In this document: positions 49,992-58,291 of the stretch, piece by piece
Layout: each line of letters starts with the position of its first letter
Numbering within the stretch: the stretch's first letter is position 1
NCBI GenBank assembly: GCA_034436355.1
Contig: DAOTVQ010000047.1
Location: forward strand, 62,001-126,000
Length of the DNA stretch: 64,000 bases
Direction of reading: 5' to 3'
Source: CP2-2F sp034436355
Lineage (GTDB): Bacteria; Chloroflexota; Anaerolineae; Aggregatilineales; UBA2796
Notes under the pieces: generated by a model
Seen by the model: only the letters and a program-made list of their open reading frames with translations
The model's database searches: none
What the model was told of the DNA's origin: nothing
Position numbers and translations under genes: made by a program

Positions 49992-51437
49992 GTGGGAATC
50001 TTAAAACGTATTAACAAAGACCAGCAGCAAGCGCCTTCACAAAGCAGCGGCACACCACAACAAGCGCCAAGTTCGGCGTCTGTGCCAGCGCCGCGCCCAC
50101 AAGGTGAAGAAACTTCCCGCCTTGATAGTTTGCGCAGCCGCCGCCCGGCGCCTGGTTCAGGGCAAGGTAGCAACTCTTACGCTGACTTGCGTAACCGTGT
50201 GCAGCAAATGTTGCTCTCAGAGCTAGACCCGCGCGACGATCCGCGTTCACCAGAGACGCAAGCCCGCATCCTAGAGGTGTTCAACACCATCCTCACCGAA
50301 GAAAACATCATGCTCTCTAAGACGGAAAAAGAGCAGTTATACAAGCAGGTGGTCTCTGAAATCCTTGGTTTTGGACCTCTAGAGCCGCAGCTTGCCGACG
50401 AGACGGTCACGGAAATCATGGTGAACGGGCCCAAGAACGTTTACATCGAGCGCCGCGGTCGCTTAGAGCGTGCTTCTACCGTTTTTGAAAATGACGATCA
50501 TGTGCTGCGTGTGCTAGATCGCATTGTTTCGCCACTCGGACGCCGTATTGACGAAAGTTCGCCGATGGTGGACGCACGCCTGCCTGATGGGTCGCGTGTG
50601 AATGCCGTCATTCGTCCGCTTGCCATTGACGGTCCCTCGATCACCATCCGTAAATTCTCGAAGAAGCCGCTGACCATCGAAGACCTGATCCGGTTTGGCT
50701 CGTTGACTAAAGAAATTGCCGAATTCTTGGCAGCCTGTGTGCAAGCGCGCCTGAACATGATCGTGAGCGGCGGCACTGGTTCAGGCAAAACAACGCTGCT
50801 CAACGTGCTTTCTAACTTCATTCCCGGTGATGAGCGGATTGTAACGATTGAAAACGCCGCCGAACTTCAATTGCAGCAAGAGCATGTGGTGCGCCTTGAA
50901 ACGCGCCCTGCCAACATTGAAGGGAAGGGTGAGGTGACCATCCGCGACTTGGTGATCAACTCGCTGCGTATGCGCCCAGATCGCATTGTGGTGGGTGAGT
51001 GCCGCGGCGGTGAAGCACTGGACATGCTTCAGGCAATGAATACGGGTCATGATGGCTCGCTGACGACGGCGCACGCCAACACACCGCGTGACTGTATCGC
51101 CCGTCTGGAGACGATGTGCCTGATGGCGGGCATGGATTTGCCTGTGCGCGCTATCCGTGAACAGATCGCCTCGGCAGTGGATGTGATTTGCCAGCAAGAG
51201 CGCTTGCGTGATGGTAAGCGTAAAGTGGTCAAGATCACAGAAATTCAGGGCATGGAAGGCGATATTATCACCATGTCCGATATCTTCGAGTTCGAGCAGA
51301 CAGGCTTGGAGGGCGGTCAGGTCATTGGGCGTATCCGTCCAACGGGTTTGCGTCCGAAGTTCATTGATAAGATCGAAGAGGCGGGCATTCACCTGCCACC
51401 ATCCATCTTTGGGATTGGCGGCGGAATGCGCTATTAG
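49992..51437 (+). CDS. tadA: Tad pilus secretion ATPase TadA/CpaF
   Basis: The 481-aa protein has a disordered Gln/Pro/Ser-rich N terminus (about 60 residues). The type II/IV secretion ATPase core comes next, with Walker A GGTGSGKTT at 260-268, the Asp/His boxes (IVTIENAAELQL, GHDGSLTTAHAN) and IVVGECRGGEALDMLQ. It powers polymerisation and perhaps retraction of Flp pili. The start is GTG 49992, with AGGGAG about 10 bases upstream. A hairpin follows its stop (51447-51469). Confidence 0.93.
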   Translation: MGILKRINKDQQQAPSQSSGTPQQAPSSASVPAPRPQGEETSRLDSLRSRRPAPGSGQGSNSYADLRNRVQQMLLSELDPRDDPRSPETQARILEVFNTILTEENIMLSKTEKEQLYKQVVSEILGFGPLEPQLADETVTEIMVNGPKNVYIERRGRLERASTVFENDDHVLRVLDRIVSPLGRRIDESSPMVDARLPDGSRVNAVIRPLAIDGPSITIRKFSKKPLTIEDLIRFGSLTKEIAEFLAACVQARLNMIVSGGTGSGKTTLLNVLSNFIPGDERIVTIENAAELQLQQEHVVRLETRPANIEGKGEVTIRDLVINSLRMRPDRIVVGECRGGEALDMLQAMNTGHDGSLTTAHANTPRDCIARLETMCLMAGMDLPVRAIREQIASAVDVICQQERLRDGKRKVVKITEIQGMEGDIITMSDIFEFEQTGLEGGQVIGRIRPTGLRPKFIDKIEEAGIHLPPSIFGIGGGMRY

Positions 51438-51446
51438 GCAACCTGC

Positions 51447-51469
51447 GAGGCGCTTTTGGAGAGCGCCTC
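51447..51469 (+). other. Intercistronic hairpin between tadA and tadB
   Basis: GAGGCGCT (51447-51454) pairs perfectly with AGCGCCTC (51462-51469) around a 7-base loop. No T tract follows, so it is more likely an mRNA-stabilising or attenuating element than a full terminator. Confidence 0.5.
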
Positions 51470-51563
51470 AGCGTTGGATAGAGTTTTCTTACCTGCCGCT
51501 GTTGCCAATCTACAGGCGTTTTGCGCTACAATTGGCAGCATAGAAGTGCGTGGAGTTTTCTTG

Positions 51564-52550
51564 ATGATCAATCCAATCGTTCTTGTCGTTATCGTTGTTG
51601 TGCTGCTGCTCTTGGTGATTATCGTCGCCTTTAGTATGCGCTCTAAACAATCTGAAGATATTGAGGAACGGCTCGGTGTGTACACGGAGTCTACCTCGCT
51701 CATCAAACTCTCAGAAGAGTTTGAGCAGGAGGAGCGCGAAAAAGCGAAAAAAAGCGCCCTCACCGACATTGCAGACAAAGCGGTTGGGGATACGAAATGG
51801 GGGAAGGGCGCACGCGCTCAACTCGCCCGCGCTGACCTCAAGTTGACGGTTGGTGAATATTTCGGGCTGCACATCATTGCGGTTGTTGGCATGGCGTTTG
51901 TCTCACTACTGATTCTCTTCCCCTTGCAGCCTGTGCAGGCAATCATCGCTGCCGGTGCAGGGTTTTTCATGCCGCGCCTGTATGTGGGCAGAAAGCAGAC
52001 GCAGCGCCTGAAAAAGTTTGAGCAGCAACTGCCTGATTTGCTGAGCATGTGGGTGAACTCACTGCGCGCAGGCTATAGCGTTTTGCAGGCGCTAGAGGCA
52101 ATCTCCCGCGAGATGCCTGAGCCTACCAACATCGAAATCCAGCGTGTGATCCGTGAAGTGCAGCTAGGCATTCCGCTGGAAGAAGCACTTGACCACATGC
52201 TGGAGCGTATGCCGAGCGCCGAACTCGACCTGTGCTTTACGGCGGTGAACATTCAGCGCGAAGTAGGTGGTAACCTTGCTGAAATCCTAGAAGTGATTGG
52301 GCATACCATCCGCGAACGCATCAAGCTGTTTGGTGAAATCCGCGTGCTAACGGCGCAAGGGCGCATTACGGGCTGGCTGATCAGCGCCTTGCCCATCATC
52401 TTGGGCTTTCTGCTCTTTCTAATCAACCCACGCTATATGAGCAACCTATTCAGCAATCCCGGCTGTGGGTGGCCCATGCTGGCAGTAGGTACGTTTATGA
52501 TTGTGGCAGGTATGGCTGCTATCCAACGGATTGTGTCCATTGATATTTAG
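51564..52550 (+). CDS. tadB: Tad pilus inner-membrane protein TadB
   Basis: The 328-aa membrane protein has an N-terminal helix (VLVVIVVVLLLLVIIVAFSM). A charged region, a pair of helices and a GspF/T2SSF domain follow (LKKFEQQLPDLLSMWVNSLR, AGYSVLQALEAISREMP, FTAVNIQREVGGNLAEILE). Two terminal helices complete it. It forms the membrane platform with TadC. ATG 51564 is preferred, as GGAG lies 8 bases upstream; the frame is open to 51456, but that part has no membrane character and overlaps the hairpin. Confidence 0.9.
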   Translation: MINPIVLVVIVVVLLLLVIIVAFSMRSKQSEDIEERLGVYTESTSLIKLSEEFEQEEREKAKKSALTDIADKAVGDTKWGKGARAQLARADLKLTVGEYFGLHIIAVVGMAFVSLLILFPLQPVQAIIAAGAGFFMPRLYVGRKQTQRLKKFEQQLPDLLSMWVNSLRAGYSVLQALEAISREMPEPTNIEIQRVIREVQLGIPLEEALDHMLERMPSAELDLCFTAVNIQREVGGNLAEILEVIGHTIRERIKLFGEIRVLTAQGRITGWLISALPIILGFLLFLINPRYMSNLFSNPGCGWPMLAVGTFMIVAGMAAIQRIVSIDI

Positions 52551-52564
52551 GAGAGGGTGAAAAG

Positions 52565-53527
52565 ATGCCACCTGAAACAACCGACGCGGGAACCATTCAA
52601 ATGATCGCCCTGATCGTGATCGGTCTGGGTGGGTTAGGGCTGTTAGCGGGCTTAGTGTGGGTTGGTCTGCGCGAGAATAAAGGCGGCGATCCACTCCAAG
52701 ACCGCTTGGCAGAGTTTGCCGAACGCGAGATGCCCGGCTCGCTTGAAGAGCTAGAAATGTCTATGGGCTTCAAGGATCGCGTGCTGCTGCCGCTGTTCAA
52801 GACGCTTGCCAATCGTTTGAGCCGCTTAACGCCTGAAAGCCAGATCGAAGCTGCCCGCCGCAAGATTGAACTGGCAGGCAAAGCGCAGACAATGGATCCG
52901 CGCACCTTCTTTGGCACGCGCATCATGCTGACTGTGCTGCTGGGCGTTGGCGGCGCTTTTGTCTTCTTTGTGACGCTCAAGCTAGACACCTTGACAGCAG
53001 TTGGCTTGACTGCCCTCGTCGCCTATTTGGGCTACTACATGCCCGAATCGCAGCTAAAAAGCCAGATTAAAAAACGGCAAGAACGCATTGTTCGTGCGCT
53101 GCCCGATGCCCTCGACCTACTCACAATCTGCGTAGAAGCAGGCTTAGGCTTTGATCAGGCGATGGGCAAAGTTTACGAAAAGTGGGATAACGATCTGGCG
53201 CAGGCATTTGGGCGCGTCATTCAGGAAATCGCCTATGGCAAGATGCGCCGCGAGGCGCTCCGCGATATGGCGCTTAGCATGGACGTGCCAGATGTGACCA
53301 GCTTCACGGCTGCCATCATTCAGGCAGACCAGCTGGGTGTGAGCATTGGTAAAATCCTCCGCATTCAGTCTGACCAAATGCGCGTGAAGCGCCGCCAACG
53401 CGCTCAGGAAAAGGCGCATCAGGCACCCGTCAAAATGATGATCCCAATGGTGTTCTTGATCTTCCCATCCATTTGGCTGGTGTTGCTCGGTCCATCTCTG
53501 ATCATCATCTTACAAGGTGGACACTGA
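52565..53527 (+). CDS. tadC: Tad pilus inner-membrane protein TadC
   Basis: The 320-aa membrane protein is the second GspF-type platform subunit. It has an N-terminal helix, two mid helices (GTRIMLTVLLGVGGAFVFFV), the T2SSF domain (ALPDALDLLTICVEAGLGFD, then MALSMDVPDVTSFTAAIIQA) and a C-terminal helix pair (PMVFLIFPSIWLVLLGPSLI). It lies 14 bases after tadB. The operon ends here for pilus genes; no Flp pilin, TadV peptidase, TadE/F or secretin gene is in the window. Confidence 0.9.
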   Translation: MPPETTDAGTIQMIALIVIGLGGLGLLAGLVWVGLRENKGGDPLQDRLAEFAEREMPGSLEELEMSMGFKDRVLLPLFKTLANRLSRLTPESQIEAARRKIELAGKAQTMDPRTFFGTRIMLTVLLGVGGAFVFFVTLKLDTLTAVGLTALVAYLGYYMPESQLKSQIKKRQERIVRALPDALDLLTICVEAGLGFDQAMGKVYEKWDNDLAQAFGRVIQEIAYGKMRREALRDMALSMDVPDVTSFTAAIIQADQLGVSIGKILRIQSDQMRVKRRQRAQEKAHQAPVKMMIPMVFLIFPSIWLVLLGPSLIIILQGGH

Positions 53528-53535
53528 TACGGCGT

Positions 53536-54261
53536 ATGTCCCGTCAATCTGTTTTGCCCGCCCGTGCAAAGGCGGGCAAACTTTTTCACCAGCTAGGGCG
53601 CGATCTTGCCCAGACCGCACTGGACTTTTTCTTCCCACCACACTGCATTGCCTGTGAGCGCCTTGGCAGCTTGTATTGCCCACATTGCCTTGCCGAACTG
53701 CCCTTCCCACCCATCAAGCACACACCAGAGAGTCCACTGTCCTTGCACATTGCCGCCGCCTTTTTTGAAGGTGCGCCGCGAAATGCCATTCATGCCTTGA
53801 AGTATGAGGGCAAACGGCGCTATGCACTGCCTTTGGCAACACGCCTTGCCCTTGCCCTTGCCCAAACTGATTATCACGCCGATGCTGTCATTGCGCTGCC
53901 GCTACACGCGGAACGCCTAGCGTGGCGCGGCTACAATCAATCGGCGCTGCTGGCAGAGGCATTGGCGGCACATTTGAAGTTGCCCTACTTGCCCAATGCA
54001 GTAGACCGCATCCAGAAGACCCTGCCGCAAGTTGGGCTGAATCGGCGGCAGCGCGCAGCTAATGTTGCCAACGCTTTTCAGGCAGCGCCTGATCAGGTGC
54101 GTGGGTTGCATCTGCTGTTGGTAGATGATGTGGCAACCACAGGCGCAACACTAGAGGCTTGCGCCGCAGCGCTAAAGGAGGCGGGCGCAGCTTCCATCTG
54201 TGGGTTGACGGTTGGTGTTGCCCTGCTGCATCACGCCGATCTAGGCGCGACTTCGCCCTAA
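53536..54261 (+). CDS. comF: ComF family phosphoribosyltransferase-like protein
   Basis: The 241-aa protein has an N-terminal four-Cys zinc finger (Cys37, Cys40, Cys48, Cys51; HCIACERLG ... YCPHCLAEL), FEGAPRNAIHALKYEGKR, AVIALPLHAERLAWRGYNQ and the PRPP loop LLLVDDVATTGATLEACA. ComF proteins support DNA uptake and ssDNA handling in natural transformation. It starts 8 bases after tadC, so it is probably part of the pilus transcript. That supports, but does not prove, a link between this Tad pilus and DNA uptake. Confidence 0.9.
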   Translation: MSRQSVLPARAKAGKLFHQLGRDLAQTALDFFFPPHCIACERLGSLYCPHCLAELPFPPIKHTPESPLSLHIAAAFFEGAPRNAIHALKYEGKRRYALPLATRLALALAQTDYHADAVIALPLHAERLAWRGYNQSALLAEALAAHLKLPYLPNAVDRIQKTLPQVGLNRRQRAANVANAFQAAPDQVRGLHLLLVDDVATTGATLEACAAALKEAGAASICGLTVGVALLHHADLGATSP

Positions 54262-54298
54262 ATTTTAGGTGTTCGGCGGCGGTATTTACGAAATTCTG

Positions 54299-54327
54299 TT
54301 ACAAGGGCGCCGCCTTTATGCTATAGT
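54299..54327 (+). promoter_or_regulatory. Promoter of the SPFH gene
   Basis: TTACAA (54299-54304), 17 bases, and the extended -10 TGCTATAGT (54319-54327). An inverted repeat GGCGGCG (54275-54281) / CGCCGCC (54308-54314) flanks the -35 and could bind a regulator. Confidence 0.55.
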
Positions 54328-54380
54328 TATACAAATAACGAGTCCCATATGGACAATTCACTCCAATAATGGAGGTTGAC

Positions 54381-55493
54381 ATGACATTGACTTCAATACT
54401 GGGTTTCCTTTCGCTGGCGGGCTGGATGGCAGTGCTGGCTGGTGCAGGTATCGCCATCAGCAACGCAGCCCAAAACCGACCGACCCGCGGCGGTATTGCA
54501 TTGGCTACCTTCGGCTTGGTGGTTGGTGTGGTCTTCTTCCTTGCCAGCACCGGGTTGGTGACGGTTGGCGCAACGCAAGTGGCTGTCGTCTTCCAATCCA
54601 TCGGTGGCGATCCTGAAGAAGGTAACTTGTGGAAAACACCTCTGGGGCCGGGCGTCCACATCATCCTGCCCATCATTAATGAGCCGATCCTCTACACAAC
54701 GGCGGTGCAGACCTACACCATGTCCCGCGTGACGGATGAAGGGCAAGTGCGCCGTGCCGATGCGGTGGAAGGGCGTACGCGTGATGGTCAGCAAGTGCTG
54801 ATTGATGTCTCGGTGCTGTATCGTATTGACCGCGATATCGCCAATACGCTGCACCGCAAATGGCAGAACCGCTATGAGAACGACTTCGTGCGCCCAACGG
54901 TGCGCTCAGCCGTCCGTGAGCGTGTGGCAAGCTACAGCGTGAACGATCTATATGGCGGCACAAACCTGACCACCACAACCGACGCTGATACGGGCGAAGA
55001 GCGCACGCAACAAGCAGTCTCTAAGCTGCCGGAATTGCAGCAGCGCCTGAATGAAGAACTGCGCCCCGTCTTTGCCGAAAATGGCTTGTTCTTGCAAGAA
55101 CTGCTCATTCGGGAGATCACCTTCAGCGAGGAATTCATCCGCGCCGTAGAGGCAAAGCAGGTTGCTGAACAGCAGGCTGAGCAGGCAAAGCAAGAGGCTG
55201 AGCGCGCCCGCACATTGGCAAGCGGTCAGGCAGATGCCGCAGTGACCGCTGCACGCGGTGAGGCGAATGCGCTCCGTGAGCGCGCCGCTGGCGAGGCGGC
55301 TGCTATCCGTGCGCGTGCAGCCGCTGAAGCAGAGGCGCTCGCCCTGATCAACGAGCAGATCAGCAAGAACCCCATGCTGCTGCAATGGCGCTACATCGAA
55401 CAGATTGCGCCCAACATCAGCATGATCTTACTGCCGAGCAATGCGCCCTTCCTCTTTGATATTGAGCAGTTGATGCAGCAAGCCCGTCGCTAG
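54381..55493 (+). CDS. SPFH/Band 7 (prohibitin-like) membrane protein
   Basis: The 370-aa protein has two N-terminal hydrophobic helices (ILGFLSLAGWMAVLAGAGIA; LATFGLVVGVVFFLA). The SPFH domain is about residues 55-250 (VGATQVAVVFQSIGGDPEEG ... ADAVEGRTRDGQQVLIDVSV ... ENGLFLQELLIREITFSEEF). A long Ala/Glu/Arg-rich coiled coil (about 250-330) and a conserved end (QWRYIEQIAPNISMILLPSN) follow. It resembles prohibitin/HflK-type scaffolds that form ring assemblies in the membrane. GGAGG precedes the ATG at 54381. It has its own promoter. Confidence 0.92.
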   Translation: MTLTSILGFLSLAGWMAVLAGAGIAISNAAQNRPTRGGIALATFGLVVGVVFFLASTGLVTVGATQVAVVFQSIGGDPEEGNLWKTPLGPGVHIILPIINEPILYTTAVQTYTMSRVTDEGQVRRADAVEGRTRDGQQVLIDVSVLYRIDRDIANTLHRKWQNRYENDFVRPTVRSAVRERVASYSVNDLYGGTNLTTTTDADTGEERTQQAVSKLPELQQRLNEELRPVFAENGLFLQELLIREITFSEEFIRAVEAKQVAEQQAEQAKQEAERARTLASGQADAAVTAARGEANALRERAAGEAAAIRARAAAEAEALALINEQISKNPMLLQWRYIEQIAPNISMILLPSNAPFLFDIEQLMQQARR

Positions 55494-55501
55494 TGCAAGC
55501 A

Positions 55502-55529
55502 CTTGCCCTGTCGTTGGCGGCAGGGCAAG
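55502..55529 (+). other. Hairpin after the SPFH gene
   Basis: CTTGCCCTG (55502-55510) and CAGGGCAAG (55521-55529) form a 9-bp stem with a 10-base loop, 8 bases past the SPFH stop. No T tract follows; the next gene has GGAG immediately after it. Confidence 0.55.
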
Positions 55530-55550
55530 CCCTTCTCTGGAGCAGCTTCT

Positions 55551-55889
55551 ATGAAATTCTTCCGCGAACTTGCCCGAAGGCTCAGTGGCACTCCCTCAAC
55601 CGCCGCGCAAGGCGATATTGGCATGTATTATTACGTCAAAGCGCGCCGCAGTGGTGAAGTAATCCGCATTCGGATTAACCCTAACAACGATCTCTCGCTC
55701 AATGATGAGGATAGTGGCTACTTTGTGCGGAAGGTTGCCGTTGGCACGCGCAGCTTTGAGCGCGTGGAACTTGAAGTGAGCTACGATAAAAACCGCAATG
55801 TGATCAATGCAGAAGTGCAGGGCGGTACGTTGGTTGACCGAGCTGCCTACGACGCTGATCAAGCCCAAACGCCTGCCGCTGCGCAATAG
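55551..55889 (+). CDS. Hypothetical small basic-to-acidic protein
   Basis: The 112-aa protein is not recognised. It begins MKFFRELARRLSGTP, then beta-rich MYYYVKARRSGEVIRIRINP, LSLNDEDSGYFVRKVAVG and RSFERVELEVSYDKNRNVIN, ending in QTPAAAQ. The core might be a small beta-barrel domain. ATG 55551 has GGAG 8 bases upstream. It lies between the SPFH gene and the YdeI-like gene on the same strand, 57 bases after the former. Confidence 0.65.
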   Translation: MKFFRELARRLSGTPSTAAQGDIGMYYYVKARRSGEVIRIRINPNNDLSLNDEDSGYFVRKVAVGTRSFERVELEVSYDKNRNVINAEVQGGTLVDRAAYDADQAQTPAAAQ

Positions 55890-55896
55890 GGTCTTC

Positions 55897-56487
55897 ATGA
55901 GTAAAATTAAGCGCGAGTTCGAGTCGTTTGCGCCTGCTTCCCGTGCCGCGTGGCGGCAGTGGTTGGCAGATAACCACGCCACCTCAGACGGGCTATGGCT
56001 GATCTACCACAAAAAAGACAGCGGCAAACCAAGCCTTTCCTACGACGAGGCAGTTGAGGAAGCACTCTGTTTCGGCTGGATAGACAGTGTGGTTAACAAG
56101 TTGGATGCCGAACGCTATAAGCAGCTCTTCTCGCCACGCAAAGCGAAGAGCAATTGGTCGCGCTTGAACAAAGAGCGCGTCGCACGCCTGATTGAGCAAG
56201 GACTCATGATGCCCAGCGGACTCGCCAAAATTGAGGCGGCAAAGCAAGATGGCACATGGACTGCCCTTGACGCGGTCGAAGATTTGGTTATTCCCGACGA
56301 TTTAGCGGCAGCTTTTGCATCACAGCCGACCGCACGCGCTAATTTCGACGCCTTCAGCCGTTCGACGAAGCGTGGTATCCTCGAATGGCTGCTGAATGCC
56401 AAACGCCCTGAAACACGCGCCAAACGCATCGCCGAAGTCGTCTCTAAGGCGGCGCGTAACCTGCGCGCCAACTTTGACCGCGACTAG
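55897..56487 (+). CDS. YdeI/OmpD-associated family protein
   Basis: The 196-aa protein matches the YdeI/OmpD-associated family (DUF1801-linked): AWRQWLADNHATSDGLWLIYHKKDSGKPSLSYDEAVEEALCFGWIDS is characteristic in pattern, with key parts WLIYHKK and ALCFGWIDS. FSPRKAKSNWSRLNKERV and FDAFSRSTKRGILEWLLNAK are also typical. Function is poorly known. ATG 55897 is 7 bases after the preceding stop; the frame is open upstream but overlaps the previous gene. Confidence 0.85.
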   Translation: MSKIKREFESFAPASRAAWRQWLADNHATSDGLWLIYHKKDSGKPSLSYDEAVEEALCFGWIDSVVNKLDAERYKQLFSPRKAKSNWSRLNKERVARLIEQGLMMPSGLAKIEAAKQDGTWTALDAVEDLVIPDDLAAAFASQPTARANFDAFSRSTKRGILEWLLNAKRPETRAKRIAEVVSKAARNLRANFDRD

Positions 56488-56529
56488 ACATTCAGTAAAT
56501 TTACCATGCCACTCTACACCTGATTCCGC

Positions 56530-56535
56530 TATAAT
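56530..56535 (+). promoter_or_regulatory. -10 element of the amidohydrolase operon
   Basis: A perfect TATAAT at 56530-56535, preceded by CCGC, so not the TG extended type. The gene starts at 56574. Confidence 0.45.
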
Positions 56536-56573
56536 GGTAGCAACAACCACAGCAGGACGGGAAAAGTGACGTA

Positions 56574-57758
56574 ATGGCGATAGATTGGCTGGCGCAGGCA
56601 CAGGCTATGCGCGCTGAATTGGTGGCACGCCGCCGTGATTTTCATCAACATCCAGAACTTGCCTTTGAAGAAGTTCGCACAGCGGGCATCGTGGCGGCTG
56701 AACTTGGCGCGCTTGGCTTAGAAGTGCAGACAGGAATCGGCAAGACGGGCGTTGTGGGCATTCTGGAAGGCGCGCAGGATGGCATGACGGTGTTGGTGCG
56801 CTGCGATATGGATGCGCTGCCTATCCCAGAGGCGAACGAGACCGAATACATCTCGCAAACGGCGGGCAAAATGCACGCCTGCGGGCATGATGGGCATACC
56901 GCCATCGGGCTTGGTGTGGCGAAGTTGCTTGCTGCACACCGCGATCAGCTTGTGGGACGGATAAAGTTCGTCTTTCAGCCCGCAGAAGAAATCGCCGCTG
57001 GCGCCTATGCCATGATCAATGATGGCGTGCTAGAAGCACCTGTGCCGCAAGTGGCGCTTGGCTTGCACCTTTGGAATAACGTACCCGTTGGCACCGTCAG
57101 CGTGACCGAAGGCGCGGCAATGGCAAGCGCTAACGATTTCACGATCACGGTGCGCGGCAGAGGCGGTCATGGTGCGCTGCCTGATGAAACACGCGATCCA
57201 CTCTTGGCAGCCGCGCAGATCGTCACCGCCTTGCAGAGCATCGTTAGCCGCAACGTCAGCGGCATGGATACCGCCGTCCTCTCGGTTTGCAACATTCGCG
57301 GCGGCGATGCCAACAACGTCATCCCTGCTGAAGTAACGCTTGGCGGCACGTTCCGCACCTATCAGCCCGCCACCAATGACTTGGTGACGCGCCGCCTGTG
57401 CGAAGTTGCCGAAGGCGTGGCAGCCGCGCTGGGCTGCACAGCCGAAGTGCGCGCCGATCTGCTTGCGCCGCCGCTCATCAATGATGCGGGCGTGAATGCG
57501 CGCCTGCGCGAAGTCTTTGGGCGTGCCGCGCCTGAGATCAGCCTGATTGATAGCGCACGGACGATGGCATCTGAGGATATGGCGTGCTTCTTGGAGCGTA
57601 TTCCCGGCACGTTCTTCTTTGTTGGCTCTGCCAACAGCGGGCGCGGGTTAGATTTTGCACACCACCACCCGCGCTTCGATTTTGATGAGGACGCGCTGCC
57701 GATTGGCGCGGGACTCTTAGCGGCAGCAGTTGCCGAATATGTCCTGCCGAGCGCGTAG
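56574..57758 (+). CDS. M20D amidohydrolase (hippurate/IAA-amino-acid hydrolase-like)
   Basis: The 394-aa protein has RRDFHQHPELAFEEVRTA at the start, the metal sites His101 and Cys103/His105 in MHACGHDGHTA, Glu138-Glu139 in QPAEE, His in LGLHLWN and the last His in FAHHHPRFDFDEDAL. VSVTEGAAMASANDFTITV and RGGHGALPDETRDPL mark the dimerisation domain. These are M20D enzymes that cleave N-acyl amino acids. It opens a run of four close genes linked to small-peptide or gamma-glutamyl chemistry. Confidence 0.9.
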   Translation: MAIDWLAQAQAMRAELVARRRDFHQHPELAFEEVRTAGIVAAELGALGLEVQTGIGKTGVVGILEGAQDGMTVLVRCDMDALPIPEANETEYISQTAGKMHACGHDGHTAIGLGVAKLLAAHRDQLVGRIKFVFQPAEEIAAGAYAMINDGVLEAPVPQVALGLHLWNNVPVGTVSVTEGAAMASANDFTITVRGRGGHGALPDETRDPLLAAAQIVTALQSIVSRNVSGMDTAVLSVCNIRGGDANNVIPAEVTLGGTFRTYQPATNDLVTRRLCEVAEGVAAALGCTAEVRADLLAPPLINDAGVNARLREVFGRAAPEISLIDSARTMASEDMACFLERIPGTFFFVGSANSGRGLDFAHHHPRFDFDEDALPIGAGLLAAAVAEYVLPSA

Positions 57759-57769
57759 GAGTTGATGCC

Positions 57770-58288
57770 ATGAAAATGCGCCCTGTGCGTTCCACCCGCG
57801 ATTGGATTCAGACGCCGATTTTTGCCTATGGCACGCTGCGGCATGGCGAGCGCAATTACATGCGCCTGCTGTGTGGCTATACCGTTAGCGAGTTTGCTGC
57901 TGAGGTTGATAACATGCATCTGTACTCGCTTGGTGCTTTTCCCGTGCTGCTGGATGCGGCGCCCGACGAAGGCGTGGCAGTCAAAGGTGAGGTCATGGTG
58001 CTGCACCCTGCCTACTATCCGCGCTTGCTGGCAGAGTTGGATCGCCTTGAGGGCTACAATCCCAACGCAGACCAAGCCAGCGGTGAGATGGGCTTGTACC
58101 AACGGGTGCGGCGGCGCGTGCGGCTTAGCGGCGGCGCAGAGGCTTGGGCATGGCTGTACGTGGGCAATCCGTCCGTGTTAGCTGCCCATCCGCACACCGA
58201 GATTCCGCACGGCGATTGGCTGCGCTATCAGCGTGAACGTGGTAAGACTCCCCGTCTGTTCAAAGCCGCTAAAGTTGGTCAGAATTGA
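57770..58288 (+). CDS. Gamma-glutamylcyclotransferase-like protein (AIG2/GGCT family)
   Basis: The 172-aa protein has FAYGTLRHGERNY near residue 18, the family's strand-loop, and LDRLEGYNP with the catalytic Glu. GEVMVLHPAYYPRLLAEL precedes the latter. Proteins of this fold release 5-oxoproline from gamma-glutamyl peptides or amines. It starts 11 bases after the amidohydrolase and ends 3 before the next start. Confidence 0.82.
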   Translation: MKMRPVRSTRDWIQTPIFAYGTLRHGERNYMRLLCGYTVSEFAAEVDNMHLYSLGAFPVLLDAAPDEGVAVKGEVMVLHPAYYPRLLAELDRLEGYNPNADQASGEMGLYQRVRRRVRLSGGAEAWAWLYVGNPSVLAAHPHTEIPHGDWLRYQRERGKTPRLFKAAKVGQN

Positions 58289-58291
58289 GCC

